A DNA stretch of 36,146 bases, taken from assembly GCA_964486155.1 (NCBI GenBank), contig CAZAKQ010000007.1, forward strand, positions 1-36,146, written 5' to 3'. Positions within the stretch are counted from its first letter, which is position 1. Each line of letters starts with the position of its first letter. Origin of the DNA: JAHITU01 sp964486155 (GTDB lineage: Bacteria > Patescibacteriota > Minisyncoccia > Phycocordibacterales > UBA12079). The notes below the pieces were generated by a model. That model was not told the origin of the DNA. It did no database searches and saw nothing but the letters and a program-made list of their open reading frames with translations. The translations under genes and the position numbers were made by a program. Positions 15,030-23,024 of this stretch are shown here, piece by piece.

Positions 15030-15058
15030 AAAAGGTTAAAGTAAAACTTTAACCTTTT
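15030..15058 (+). terminator. terminator of the 14807 gene
   Basis: The arms AAAAGGTTAAAG (15030-15041) and CTTTAACCTTTT (15047-15058) pair perfectly around a 5-nt loop, starting 20 nt after the stop. Confidence 0.7.
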
Positions 15059-15092
15059 AAAAATTTATATATTTTTTAAATAAAATATATAA

Positions 15093-15124
15093 AAATAAAC
15101 GGCTACGCACATAGCCGTTTATTT
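15093..15124. terminator. bidirectional terminator between convergent genes
   Basis: The arms AAATAAACGGCTA (15093-15105) and TAGCCGTTTATTT (15112-15124) pair perfectly over 13 bp around CGCACA, with A/T runs on both sides. It terminates the minus-strand 15135 gene and backs up 15030-15058. Confidence 0.75.
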
Positions 15125-15134
15125 TTTTAATTTT

Positions 15135-15410
15135 TTATTTCTTTTTGTAATAAACAGAACGACCAGTTTCCCCTATTTGTTTAATTTTTCCTTCATCTTC
15201 TAGTTTTTGTAAATATTTTGTCGCTGTAGAATCAGCAATATTTAATAATTCTTCTATATCATTATTTGTAATCTTTCTTTTTTCTTCAAGTAAATTTAAA
15301 ATTTTTTCTGAGTTATTCAAATGATTACATTTAGAAAATTTCTCTTTGTTTAAATAAACAAAGATCCCATACCCTATCACTACTCCTATTATTATATAAA
15401 TTAAAATCAT
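15135..15410 (-). CDS. membrane-anchored winged-helix protein
   Basis: 91 residues: one N-terminal transmembrane segment (LIYIIIGVVIGYGIFVYL, about 3-20), a short linker, then a winged helix-turn-helix (about 34-91: EKILNLLEEKRKITNNDIEELLNIADSTATKYLQKLEDEGKIKQIG). Membrane-tethered DNA-binding proteins are unusual; it may sense a membrane signal or tie DNA to the membrane. It follows the 15430 regulator by 19 nt and shares its winged-helix type, so the two probably form an operon. No SD. Confidence 0.75.
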   Translation of the reverse strand: MILIYIIIGVVIGYGIFVYLNKEKFSKCNHLNNSEKILNLLEEKRKITNNDIEELLNIADSTATKYLQKLEDEGKIKQIGETGRSVYYKKK

Positions 15411-15429
15411 ATTATTAAGTTTTGTTTAT

Positions 15430-16488
15430 TTATCTATTTCTCTTAGCTTCTGTTTTTGCTCTTTTAACCATAAATTCAACAGCTTCATTCATATTTATAT
15501 TTTTAATTTGAATATTTTTTCTTTTATTTTTAAAAACTCTATAAATTTCATCTGCAAAAGCCTGTCCTACATTAGGAACTTTATCATAATCCATAACAAT
15601 AATTTTAAATTTTTCTAAACCTGACAAAACTCTTCTGGCTTGTGATCGAGAAATATTAACTCCACCAATAGAATATAATCTAATTTTAATTTCAGTTTTA
15701 TCAAAACCATATTCATTATTTTTTACAATATTTGTATATCTTTTAAATACATCATTTAAATGGTACTTATTATTTAAATCTATATTAAAAGTTACTTTTG
15801 TTCCTTTTTTTTGACCTTTTACTTTTTTTACAAAAATATCTTTTATTTTATTATTAGCAATAAATTGATAACCATAACTATCAAGAATAAATTCATCCCC
15901 TACTTTTGAAGTAAAAAAAATACCTTCTCCTGAGTGTAATTTAGGAGCAGTAGTAGTTTTTCCTTTTAATAAATCCTGAATAGCTTCTATCTCTGATTTT
16001 AAATTTCTTTTTTGCATTATATTTCTAAAAACACCTATTCCATAATCATTAATAATAAATGAAAGAATATTTTTATCTAATTTTACTAAGAAATTTATTT
16101 TTTTAGATTTAGAATGATCAATAGCATTATTAAATATCTCTGAAAAAGCGTATTCAAAAATACTTTTTATATTTTCAGGAATTTTATAAAATAAACTGAA
16201 ATTATGTTCTATATCATCAAAAACTTTATGTTCCTCAAGAGATTTATTTTTTAAAGTTTTTGAATATATATTAGGAATTAATTTAGGATTTTTAGATAAA
16301 TAATCTTTTGTTGTATAAAAAGTAGAAATAGTTGATCCTATTTTAATAAGTTTCTTTTCTTTAACAAGTTCAGATATTAATTTAGAAGCATATTGTCTAG
16401 AAGATTTAAATAAATTAGAAATATCAGAAGTTTTTATAAAACCTCTTTTTTTTATCAAAACAATAATTTTTTCTTTATTAGTTATCAT
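15430..16488 (-). CDS. HTH - GHKL ATPase - DUF4325 (STAS-like) regulator
   Basis: A 352-residue protein in three parts. Residues about 1-65 are a winged HTH (KTSDISNLFKSSRQYASKLISELVKEKKLIKIG). Residues about 100-250 are a GHKL/HATPase like anti-sigma kinases: N-box FSEIFNNAIDHS, G1 INDYGIGVF, G2 LHSGEGIFFTSK. Residues about 265-335 match DUF4325 (SIGGVNISRSQARRVLSGLEKF... NVGQAFADEIYRVF), a STAS-like fold. Ser/Thr kinase and STAS domains are normally separate partners in sigma-factor switching; here one chain carries both plus a DNA-binding head. Target unknown. It lies downstream of dnaN. Confidence 0.85.
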   Translation of the reverse strand: MITNKEKIIVLIKKRGFIKTSDISNLFKSSRQYASKLISELVKEKKLIKIGSTISTFYTTKDYLSKNPKLIPNIYSKTLKNKSLEEHKVFDDIEHNFSLFYKIPENIKSIFEYAFSEIFNNAIDHSKSKKINFLVKLDKNILSFIINDYGIGVFRNIMQKRNLKSEIEAIQDLLKGKTTTAPKLHSGEGIFFTSKVGDEFILDSYGYQFIANNKIKDIFVKKVKGQKKGTKVTFNIDLNNKYHLNDVFKRYTNIVKNNEYGFDKTEIKIRLYSIGGVNISRSQARRVLSGLEKFKIIVMDYDKVPNVGQAFADEIYRVFKNKRKNIQIKNINMNEAVEFMVKRAKTEAKRNR

Positions 16489-16585
16489 ATATAAACATAA
16501 TTGTAAACTATTGATTTTTAATTGTCAACCTATTGTCAACTATAATATATTTAATTGTCAACTTATTGTCAACTAATTATTAATA

Positions 16586-17683
16586 TTATTTATTCATCGG
16601 CATTACTAGATATAAAAACTGATTATCAGAAACTCCTCGAATAATCATCGGTTTTCCTAATCCGTTGAATTGCAGTATTATTGAATCGGTATGAATTGAT
16701 TGAAAACAATCTGTTATATATTTATAATTAAAATTTAATTTCAAATCTTCTCCTGATAATGCAGCCGAAATATTATTTACATTCTCCCCCACCTCATCAG
16801 ACTTTGAAGTAACTTCAAATTTTTTATCTTTAGGTTCTATATTAAAATTAACTTGATTAAATTTATCAGAAAAAATATTAATTAATTTAAATACTCTAAT
16901 AAAATCTTCTATTAAAACAACAACTTCTGTTGTAAATTCTTTTGGTATTAATTGTTTATAATCAGGAAAAGATCCTTCAACAATTCTTGATGTTAAATAT
17001 ATATTATTATAAGAAAATGAAATTTGATTTTTAGATATTTCAATATCTATATCACCATCAATATCTTCAAAAACTTTAATAATTTCAGGTATATTTTTAA
17101 AAGGAATTAAAATATTATTAATTTCTTCTTTTGAAATTACAGGTATTTTGGTTTCTGCTAAACGAAAAGAATCAGTTGCAACAAAATAAACAAAATCTTC
17201 TTTTATATTTATACAAACACTAGATAATTCAGGTTTAATACTTGAAATAGAAGCACTGTACCAAACAGATTTAAGTCCTTTTGTTATTTTTTTAGAGTCT
17301 AAAGCTATTTTTTTATCACCTTTTATCTTAGGAATTGAAGGAAAATCTTCGTTTGATTGAACTTTAATAGTAGAATTATTACTTTTAGTAATAATATATA
17401 AATTATTATTTTTTACTTCTAAATTTATTTTTTCATCTTTTATATTAGATAATAAATTTTTAAAAACAACTCCTGGAACCGCTATAATTCCTTCTTTTTG
17501 TATTTCGGCATTAATTGATATTTCAATACCTAAATCTAGATTAGTAGCTTTTAAAAATAATTTATTTTCTTTAACTTCTAATAAAATACAACTTAGAATT
17601 GGTAAATTTAAGTTTTTACCAATCATTTTTTCTGCTTTAGAAACAGCTTTTATTAATTTTTCTGTAATACATTTTAATTTCAT
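16586..17683 (-). CDS. dnaN: DNA polymerase III beta subunit (sliding clamp)
   Basis: A 365-residue ring-forming clamp that tethers the replicative polymerase. The N-terminus MKLKCITEKLIKAVSKAEKMIGKNLNLPILSCILLEV and the ending QFLYLVMPMNK are characteristic, with three repeated clamp domains of about 120 residues. It lies downstream of dnaA on the same strand across a 253-bp spacer holding DnaA boxes. recF and gyrB, common next neighbours in other bacteria, are absent here. No SD. Confidence 0.97.
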   Translation of the reverse strand: MKLKCITEKLIKAVSKAEKMIGKNLNLPILSCILLEVKENKLFLKATNLDLGIEISINAEIQKEGIIAVPGVVFKNLLSNIKDEKINLEVKNNNLYIITKSNNSTIKVQSNEDFPSIPKIKGDKKIALDSKKITKGLKSVWYSASISSIKPELSSVCINIKEDFVYFVATDSFRLAETKIPVISKEEINNILIPFKNIPEIIKVFEDIDGDIDIEISKNQISFSYNNIYLTSRIVEGSFPDYKQLIPKEFTTEVVVLIEDFIRVFKLINIFSDKFNQVNFNIEPKDKKFEVTSKSDEVGENVNNISAALSGEDLKLNFNYKYITDCFQSIHTDSIILQFNGLGKPMIIRGVSDNQFLYLVMPMNK

Positions 17684-17936
17684 TTTTTATTTTAAAATTA
17701 ATAAGTGAATAATTAATTGTTTATATTTTATTTATTTAATATATATTATATATATACTCAGTGGATAAGTGGATAAGTAAATTTTATGTTTTAAATTAAA
17801 GATTTTTTATATGTTAATTTAATAACAACTATGTGGATTATTTTTAATTAACTGTGTGTAATTTTTATTTATTTATAATTTGTAATATTTATAATTTTTA
17901 ATTAACAAGTTGTTATATATATTATACACAGACTTA
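17684..17936. other. oriC: probable replication origin (oriC) between dnaA and dnaN
   Basis: A 253-bp, extremely AT-rich spacer with clustered DnaA-box-like 9-mers: AGTGGATAA at 17760-17768 and 17768-17776 (overlapping by one base), TGTGGATTA at 17832-17840, TGTGTGTAA at 17853-17861 and TTATACACA at 17922-17930. Long A/T stretches between them could be the unwinding element. A further perfect box is upstream of dnaA (19374-19382), so the origin may be bipartite. Confidence 0.65.
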
Positions 17937-19289
17937 TTAACTAAAAATTGATCTAATTTGTTCTAATTCTTGTAATAATAAACTATTGTTTTTTAAATTT
18001 TCTCTAATTTTATCACAGGAATGAATAACTGTAGTATGATCACGACCACCTAATTTTTCCCCTATAGAGGGGTAAGATATATTGAAATCTTCTCTTAATA
18101 TATACATTATTAACTGTCTAGGTCTTACAACTTCTTTTTTCCTAGTTTTTTTATAAATAATATCTTTATCTAGGTTATAGAAATCTGCTACTGTTTTAAC
18201 TACTTCTTTAACTGATATATTTCGGTTTGAATTTATATTTATTTTAATTAAGTTTTTAATTTCTTGTAAAGATAATTCTTTCTTTTTTAATTGAGATTGA
18301 CACATAATTGAGTTAAAAATACCTTCTAACTCACGAATATTCCCTTGTACTTCCGATGCTATATAATTGATTATATTATCTTCTAAAAAGAAATTATAAA
18401 TTTTAATCCTTGATTTTATAATAGCCACTCTAGATTCTATATCTGGTATTTGAATATCAACTGTCATTCCTGCTGAAAATCTAGATTTAAGTCTATCAGC
18501 AATATCAGGTATATGATTAGGGTGTCTATCTGAAGAAAATATTATTTGTTTATTATTTTCATATAAATAATTAAATAAATGAAATAATTCTTCTTGAGTT
18601 CTTTCTTTATTAGTAAGGAATTGAATATCATCCATTATTAATACATCATATTTACGATATTTTTCTTTAAATAAATTAATTTTATTTTGTTGGATAGATT
18701 GAATACAATCCATTGAAAATTTTTCAGATGTAGTATAAAAAACTTTTTTATTTAATTTTTTGTATTCATTTCCTAAAGCTTGAATTAAATGTGTTTTACC
18801 ATAACCTGTTTTTCCATAAACAAAAAGAGGATTATATACAACTCCTTGTTTTTTTAATACAGTTTGAGAGGCTACATAAGATAATTCATTAAAAGTTCCG
18901 ACTATAAAAGAATCAAAAGTATATCTAGGGTTTAAATTATCTTTTTTGTTAATAGATACGTTTTCTAAAGCTAATTTATTATTTATATTTAAATAATATT
19001 TATTTGATGTTTGTTTATTATTTAAATGGGAATTATCTATCACATATTCTATTCCTCTTATATTTTCTTCAATAGTTCTTAATATTTTAAGAATATATTT
19101 ATTATACTTTTCACATAGCCAATTTTTTACGAATTCATTAGGAACACCAATAAAAACTATACCGTTTTCTAATTTAATTATATTAGTATCTTTAAACCAA
19201 GTATTAAAATTTGGTTTTGAAAGTTTTAATTCTAAACCTGATAAAACTTCTTCCCATATTTTCTTATTTTCTTTTGTTTTTATATCCAT
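17937..19289 (-). CDS. dnaA: chromosomal replication initiator DnaA
   Basis: A 450-residue AAA+ initiator that binds DnaA boxes and opens oriC. Domain I is about 1-80 (KIWEEVLSGLELKLSKPNFNTWF). Domain III has Walker A GKTGYGKTHLIQ and Walker B VLIMDDIQFL, with RLKSRFSAG as the sensor/arginine region. Domain IV carries the signature GGRDHTTVIHSCDKI. Its length matches typical DnaA. It is preceded on the same strand by rpmH, which has its own terminator. No SD. Confidence 0.98.
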   Translation of the reverse strand: MDIKTKENKKIWEEVLSGLELKLSKPNFNTWFKDTNIIKLENGIVFIGVPNEFVKNWLCEKYNKYILKILRTIEENIRGIEYVIDNSHLNNKQTSNKYYLNINNKLALENVSINKKDNLNPRYTFDSFIVGTFNELSYVASQTVLKKQGVVYNPLFVYGKTGYGKTHLIQALGNEYKKLNKKVFYTTSEKFSMDCIQSIQQNKINLFKEKYRKYDVLIMDDIQFLTNKERTQEELFHLFNYLYENNKQIIFSSDRHPNHIPDIADRLKSRFSAGMTVDIQIPDIESRVAIIKSRIKIYNFFLEDNIINYIASEVQGNIRELEGIFNSIMCQSQLKKKELSLQEIKNLIKININSNRNISVKEVVKTVADFYNLDKDIIYKKTRKKEVVRPRQLIMYILREDFNISYPSIGEKLGGRDHTTVIHSCDKIRENLKNNSLLLQELEQIRSIFS

Positions 19290-19373
19290 TTTTTTAAAGA
19301 TTGATTTAAATAATTATATTCTTTATTTACTTTTTATCAAACTAGTAAAAAGTGTATTAATATGTTGTTAAGT

Positions 19374-19382
19374 TGTGGATAA
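19374..19382 (-). promoter_or_regulatory. consensus DnaA box upstream of dnaA
   Basis: The plus strand reads TGTGGATAA, so the minus strand is the consensus TTATCCACA. It lies 85 nt before the dnaA ATG and may autoregulate dnaA or belong to the origin. Confidence 0.7.
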
Positions 19383-19430
19383 CTTTTATAAGAGTCAAAA
19401 GTTTATAAAGTCTATAAAATTAAAAGTAAA

Positions 19431-19458
19431 AAAATAACAAGCAAAAGCTTGTTATTTT
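19431..19458 (-). terminator. Rho-independent terminator of rpmH
   Basis: The arms AAAATAACAAGC (19431-19442) and GCTTGTTATTTT (19447-19458) pair perfectly over 12 bp around AAAA. On the minus strand a T-run follows. It ends rpmH before dnaA. Confidence 0.8.
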
Positions 19459-19482
19459 TAGTGTTTTTAATTAAATTATAAA

Positions 19483-19617
19483 TTAAACTGAGATTTTAGA
19501 TCTACCTTTTCGTCTTCTGTTTTTTAAAATATTTTTACCACTTCTTGATTTACTTCTTACTAAAAATCCGTGAGTTTTATTTCTTTTTTTATTTTTTGGT
19601 TGATATGTTTGTGACAT
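19483..19617 (-). CDS. rpmH: 50S ribosomal protein L34
   Basis: A 44-residue basic protein: MSQTYQPKNKKRNKTHGFLV, then RSKSRSGKNILKNRRRKGRSK. It matches L34 (usual MKRTYQPSxxKRxRxHGFRxRMxTxxGRxVLxRRRxKGR). It is transcribed on the minus strand, the same direction as dnaA and opposite to rnpA. In most bacteria rpmH is co-directional with rnpA, often in one operon, so this is an inversion of the usual arrangement. A single-gene unit with its own terminator at 19431-19458. Confidence 0.93.
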   Translation of the reverse strand: MSQTYQPKNKKRNKTHGFLVRSKSRSGKNILKNRRRKGRSKISV

Positions 19618-19651
19618 ATTTTTAAGGAGCCTGCGACTATAAAAATAGTCA

Positions 19652-19666
19652 TCCGCCTCAGGTGGA
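19652..19666. repeat. TCCGCC-type palindrome upstream of rpmH
   Basis: TCCGCCTCAGGTGGA has the arms TCCGCCT and AGGTGGA with one wobble pair. Beside it, GACTAT (19635-19640) and ATAGTC (19645-19650) make another small hairpin. Both lie in the rpmH leader. Confidence 0.6.
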
Positions 19667-19755
19667 TAAGCTCTTGTTTACTTTTATTTTTAATTCTTAT
19701 TATTATATCTAAAAACTAATAAAAATCAATCTTTTTAATATTTAATTAAAAATTT

Positions 19756-19791
19756 AGTATACTGGATTCAATATTTTGAATACAGTATACT
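19756..19791. promoter_or_regulatory. palindromic divergent promoter between rpmH and rnpA
   Basis: The outer arms AGTATACTG (19756-19764) and CAGTATACT (19783-19791) and inner arms ATTCAA (19766-19771) and TTGAAT (19776-19781) form a near-perfect palindrome. TATACT at 19786-19791 is a -10 box for rnpA, 6 nt before its ATG. The mirror TATACT on the minus strand (19756-19761) could serve rpmH with a leader of about 130 nt. Confidence 0.6.
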
Positions 19792-19797
19792 ATAAAT

Positions 19798-20130
19798 ATG
19801 TTATCTAAAAATAAAAAAGTAAATACTATTCTTTTTAAAGAAATTTTAAAATTTGGTAAAAAAGATTTTTTTAAATATTTTTATATTGTAAAAACAGAAA
19901 ATAAAAATCAAGAAAATAGTCATATAACATTCGTAGCTCCTAAAAAACAATTTAAAAAAGCGGTTGAAAGAAATAATATAAAAAGAAAATGTTTTTCTGC
20001 TATTGATAATTTATATTCTTCTATACCCTCTTCTTTAAATATCATATTTTTTTTAAAAAAAGAAATATTAGAATTAAATTCTCAAGAACTTAAAAAAGAA
20101 ATTAAAAATAGTTTAGAAATTAGGAATTAG
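19798..20130 (+). CDS. rnpA: ribonuclease P protein component
   Basis: A 110-residue basic protein that binds RNase P RNA for 5' maturation of tRNAs. The RNR signature is seen as AVERNNIKRKCFSAI (about residues 59-73), preceded by the family strand HITFVAPKKQFKKA. Length is near the usual 110-120. It is probably leaderless (TATACT 6 nt upstream, no SD). It heads rnpA-yidC-jag, but yidC appears to have its own promoter. A candidate RNase P RNA lies at 35790-36107. Confidence 0.9.
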   Translation: MLSKNKKVNTILFKEILKFGKKDFFKYFYIVKTENKNQENSHITFVAPKKQFKKAVERNNIKRKCFSAIDNLYSSIPSSLNIIFFLKKEILELNSQELKKEIKNSLEIRN

Positions 20131-20324
20131 AAATTGAAAATTTTTTATTTCTTTTGCCCACTTCACTATTATTAATTTTGTTTGTATTTTTATCAAATAA
20201 GTATTCTACCGAATTTATTTGGTATTAATTTTTTGGTATTTATATTAATAATAATGAGGGACTGCAAGATTTTTGTATTAAAAACCTTTTGCTTTTTAGG
20301 TTTGAATAAGCTATTATAATCTTT
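20131..20324. other. 194-bp spacer between rnpA and yidC
   Basis: No ORF is seen. The yidD gene often found here is absent. It holds AT-rich sequence, a probable promoter for yidC at its right end, and repeated TTTGGTATT motifs near 20218-20245. Confidence 0.5.
20315..20320 (+). promoter_or_regulatory. -10 box of yidC-jag, leaderless type
   Basis: A perfect TATAAT lies only 4 nt before the yidC ATG at 20325. No SD. Transcription would start at the start codon. Confidence 0.5.
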
Positions 20325-21077
20325 ATGATTTCTTATTTATTTAATTCAATATTTTTTAATCCTATTTATAATGGATTGATTTTTTTAATAGCTAATTTTT
20401 CTTGGTTGGATATGGGAATGGCTGTAATAGTAATTACTATTATAGTTAAATTATTAATGTTTCCTTTAACCAAAAAATCAATTAAATTACAAGTTATTCA
20501 AAAAAGAATAGATCCTGATATTAAAAAAATAAAAAAAGAATATAAAGATAATAAAGAAGAACAGGCTCGTAAAATAATGGATTTATATAAAAAAAATGAT
20601 TTAAATCCTTTATCAGGTATTGCTATTATGCTTATTCAAATACCAATTATTTTTGCTCTTTATTTTGTATTTTTAAAAGGAGGTTTACCAGAAATAAATA
20701 TTGATATATTATATTCTTTTGTGAAAACTCCAACAGAAATTAATACTATGTTTATAGGTTTAATTGATATGTTGGAAAAGAGTTTATTTTTAGCTATATT
20801 AGCTGGAATTTCTCAATATATTCAAATTCAATTAATCTTACCTAAGATAGATTTTAAAAGAAACAATAATCAAAAAAGAGATTTTAAAGAAGATTTGATG
20901 AGGAGTATGAATTTACAAATGAAATTCATAATGCCTATAATTATTATAGTTATAGCGTATAATTTACCTTCAGCTATTGCATTATATTGGATAACAAGTA
21001 ATATATTTATGATAGGACAAGAAATTATTGTTAAGAGAAAAATGGAAATAACAGAGTTAAAAGTCGAAAGTTCATAA
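20325..21077 (+). CDS. yidC: membrane protein insertase YidC
   Basis: A 250-residue short form (Gram-positive type, without the large periplasmic domain). It inserts membrane proteins alone or with SecYEG. Membrane segments are about 8-25, 28-50 (MAVIVITIIVKLLMFPLT), 95-115 (GIAIMLIQIPIIFALYFVFL), 150-165 and 205-235. KSIKLQVIQKRIDPDIKKIKKEYKDN is the cytoplasmic coiled region typical of YidC. It lies between rnpA and jag, the conserved order. Confidence 0.95.
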   Translation: MISYLFNSIFFNPIYNGLIFLIANFSWLDMGMAVIVITIIVKLLMFPLTKKSIKLQVIQKRIDPDIKKIKKEYKDNKEEQARKIMDLYKKNDLNPLSGIAIMLIQIPIIFALYFVFLKGGLPEINIDILYSFVKTPTEINTMFIGLIDMLEKSLFLAILAGISQYIQIQLILPKIDFKRNNNQKRDFKEDLMRSMNLQMKFIMPIIIIVIAYNLPSAIALYWITSNIFMIGQEIIVKRKMEITELKVESS

Positions 21078-21096
21078 ACCTTTAACTAATATAAAT

Positions 21097-21567
21097 ATGG
21101 AAGAACAAATAAAAATAATTAAAGAAACTATAGAATTAATTTTAAACAAATTATGTGTTGATTTTGATGAAATTGAATTTGTTGAAAAAAGTGATTTTAA
21201 TAATGGAGTTAAGTTTGTAATTAAAACAAACGACTCAGGTATTTTAATTGGAAGCGATGGTGCTAATATTTTAGCCTTTAATCATATAGTAAAAAGATTG
21301 ATTTGGAAAAAAATGTCAGAGCTTGAAGACAGGGTTAATTTTTATATAGATGTAAATGATTATCAAAGTAATAATATAAATAAAATAAAAAGAGAAGCTA
21401 GAGATGCAGCTAAAAAAGCAGATTTATTTAAAAGAGATATAGAAATGTCCATTGTTAATTCTTATGAAAGAATGATTATACATTCTACCTTAGCTGATAA
21501 TGATAAAGTGTTTACTGAATCTACAGGAGAAGGAGAATTTAGAAGAGTGGTGGTTAAACCTAAATAA
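21097..21567 (+). CDS. jag: Jag/KhpB RNA-binding protein (KH-R3H)
   Basis: A 156-residue RNA-binding protein found with yidC in most bacteria; KhpB homologues affect cell elongation and division. The KH domain has the GxxG loop in GILIGSDGANILAFNHIVKRL (about 48-68), and the R3H domain has the Arg-x3-His pattern in ERMIIHSTLADND (about 128-140) and ends FRRVVVKPK. The N-terminal Jag_N domain is missing. It starts 19 nt after yidC. The stop codon lies in the left arm of a large terminator. Confidence 0.93.
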   Translation: MEEQIKIIKETIELILNKLCVDFDEIEFVEKSDFNNGVKFVIKTNDSGILIGSDGANILAFNHIVKRLIWKKMSELEDRVNFYIDVNDYQSNNINKIKREARDAAKKADLFKRDIEMSIVNSYERMIIHSTLADNDKVFTESTGEGEFRRVVVKPK

Positions 21568-21606
21568 ACAAAAAAATAAGCTAATAGCTTATTTTTTTGT
21601 TTATTT
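21562..21606 (+). terminator. 22-bp-arm terminator of jag
   Basis: The left arm 21562-21583 and right arm 21585-21606 are perfectly complementary (core AATAAGCTA / TAGCTTATT with long A/T tails). The T-run TTTTTTT is in the right arm. The jag stop TAA is inside the left arm. Confidence 0.8.
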
Positions 21607-21713
21607 AGACTAGTTTTTAATTTTTAATTTTATAATTTTTAAATAAATCAAAATTTTTAATGTTTTAAATCTTACGAAATTTACTTTATAAATTTTATTA
21701 TTATGTTTAGAAT

Positions 21714-21732
21714 CTACCTGCCAGCAGGCAGG
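21714..21732. repeat. CCTGCC-family palindrome between jag and the secretion cluster
   Basis: CTACCTGCCAGCAGGCAGG is an imperfect copy of the tsaE palindrome, in an AT-rich spacer between the convergent jag and 21781 genes. Confidence 0.65.
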
Positions 21733-21780
21733 ATTAAGACATTAGAAATTGTTTGAAAATTGAAAATTGTGAATTGAAAA

Positions 21781-23016
21781 TTAAATTATTTCGTTAGAGA
21801 TAATTTGCAATCCCCAAAGAGTATAATCTTTTTTATTCATAAAAATTAAATAATCATTATTATCAGTAATAGAGATATTTATTATATCTATCCCCTCTTC
21901 TTCTATTTCAGAAGGAGAAATTATTTTTTTAATCTTGGTTGTTTTTGTATTAATGCTCCAAATATCATCTGAAAATAAGATATTACCTTTATACCAATTT
22001 TCTAAACTATTATTTGAAATATTTTGAGTAGGAATTCCACAATAAATATTTATGTTATCTTTACTCCAAACACATTTTTCAGGAAAGGTAAAAATAGGAA
22101 TATCTAAAGTCATTTTTTCTTTTTGATTATATAAAGACAATTGAGGACCATATTTAGTATTATAAGAATATAAAATATCAGAATTTTTATTTATTAATGT
22201 AGAAAGATTTAGTTTTTTATCTAAAATTTTAATGAAACTTTCTGTGATAGGATTAAATATAAATGAATAACCAAAAGTTTCTTTAGAAGTTTTTGTAGTA
22301 AATAATATTTTTTTATCATTAATATTAGATATTAACCATTCTTGTAGAGGAGAATAAAAGATTTGTTTAGGTTTTTCATTATCAACTCCAACTAAAATTC
22401 CTTTAGAATTAGAACCTGAATTAACTAAATAGAATAAATCTTCGTTAAAATAAGTTATATCTTGGATATTATTTTGTAAATAAACTCCTTCTAATTCTAA
22501 TTCTGTACTTGTAGCTATTGATTGAAGAGAAGCTGAGAAAGTTTTTATAATATTGTTGTCGTCTAAGTAATTAAAAATTAAATTGTCTTTATCTAACCAA
22601 TAAGCTATATTTAATTTAGGAATTGTTTTATTAGAAATTCTTTCTATAGTTAAAGATTCTGTACTTGTTTCATAAATATGTCCTGTCATTTTTTCTATAT
22701 ATCTAATAATATAATAGTCCTCATTCTCTAAAGGAGATATAATAGCTCCTGCTACTGGTTCATTTGATATTTTTCTTAAAATAGGAATTTGTTCGTTGTA
22801 GTTTTGATTACTTAAATAATCAGGATCATCTTTTAAAGCATCAAAATCTTTTCCTAAATCTACTTTACCAACATCCCCTACTGGAAAGAATACATCAGAA
22901 TCTTTTGGTTGACTTGGAGTTTTATTGTTTTTAAAAAAAATAAAATAACTTAAAATTCCTATAAATAGAATTATAGTTGAATAAATTATTATTTTTTTTA
23001 TATTTTGGTTTTGCAT
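21781..23016 (-). CDS. membrane-anchored beta-propeller-like protein
   Basis: 411 residues. One N-terminal membrane segment (about 8-28, IIIYSTIILFIGILSYFIFF) is followed by a long outer part rich in beta strands and repeats such as IAYWLDKDNLIFNYLDD, DITYFNEDLFYLVN, CVWSKDNINIYCGIP and ISITDNNDYLIFMNKKDYTLW. The strand-turn pattern resembles WD40-like/TolB-type propellers. Last gene of the minus-strand secretion-like cluster, 8 nt after the VirB2-like gene. Probably a surface component of that apparatus; exact role unknown. Confidence 0.7.
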   Translation of the reverse strand: MQNQNIKKIIIYSTIILFIGILSYFIFFKNNKTPSQPKDSDVFFPVGDVGKVDLGKDFDALKDDPDYLSNQNYNEQIPILRKISNEPVAGAIISPLENEDYYIIRYIEKMTGHIYETSTESLTIERISNKTIPKLNIAYWLDKDNLIFNYLDDNNIIKTFSASLQSIATSTELELEGVYLQNNIQDITYFNEDLFYLVNSGSNSKGILVGVDNEKPKQIFYSPLQEWLISNINDKKILFTTKTSKETFGYSFIFNPITESFIKILDKKLNLSTLINKNSDILYSYNTKYGPQLSLYNQKEKMTLDIPIFTFPEKCVWSKDNINIYCGIPTQNISNNSLENWYKGNILFSDDIWSINTKTTKIKKIISPSEIEEEGIDIINISITDNNDYLIFMNKKDYTLWGLQIISNEII

Positions 23017-23024
23017 TCTTAGAT

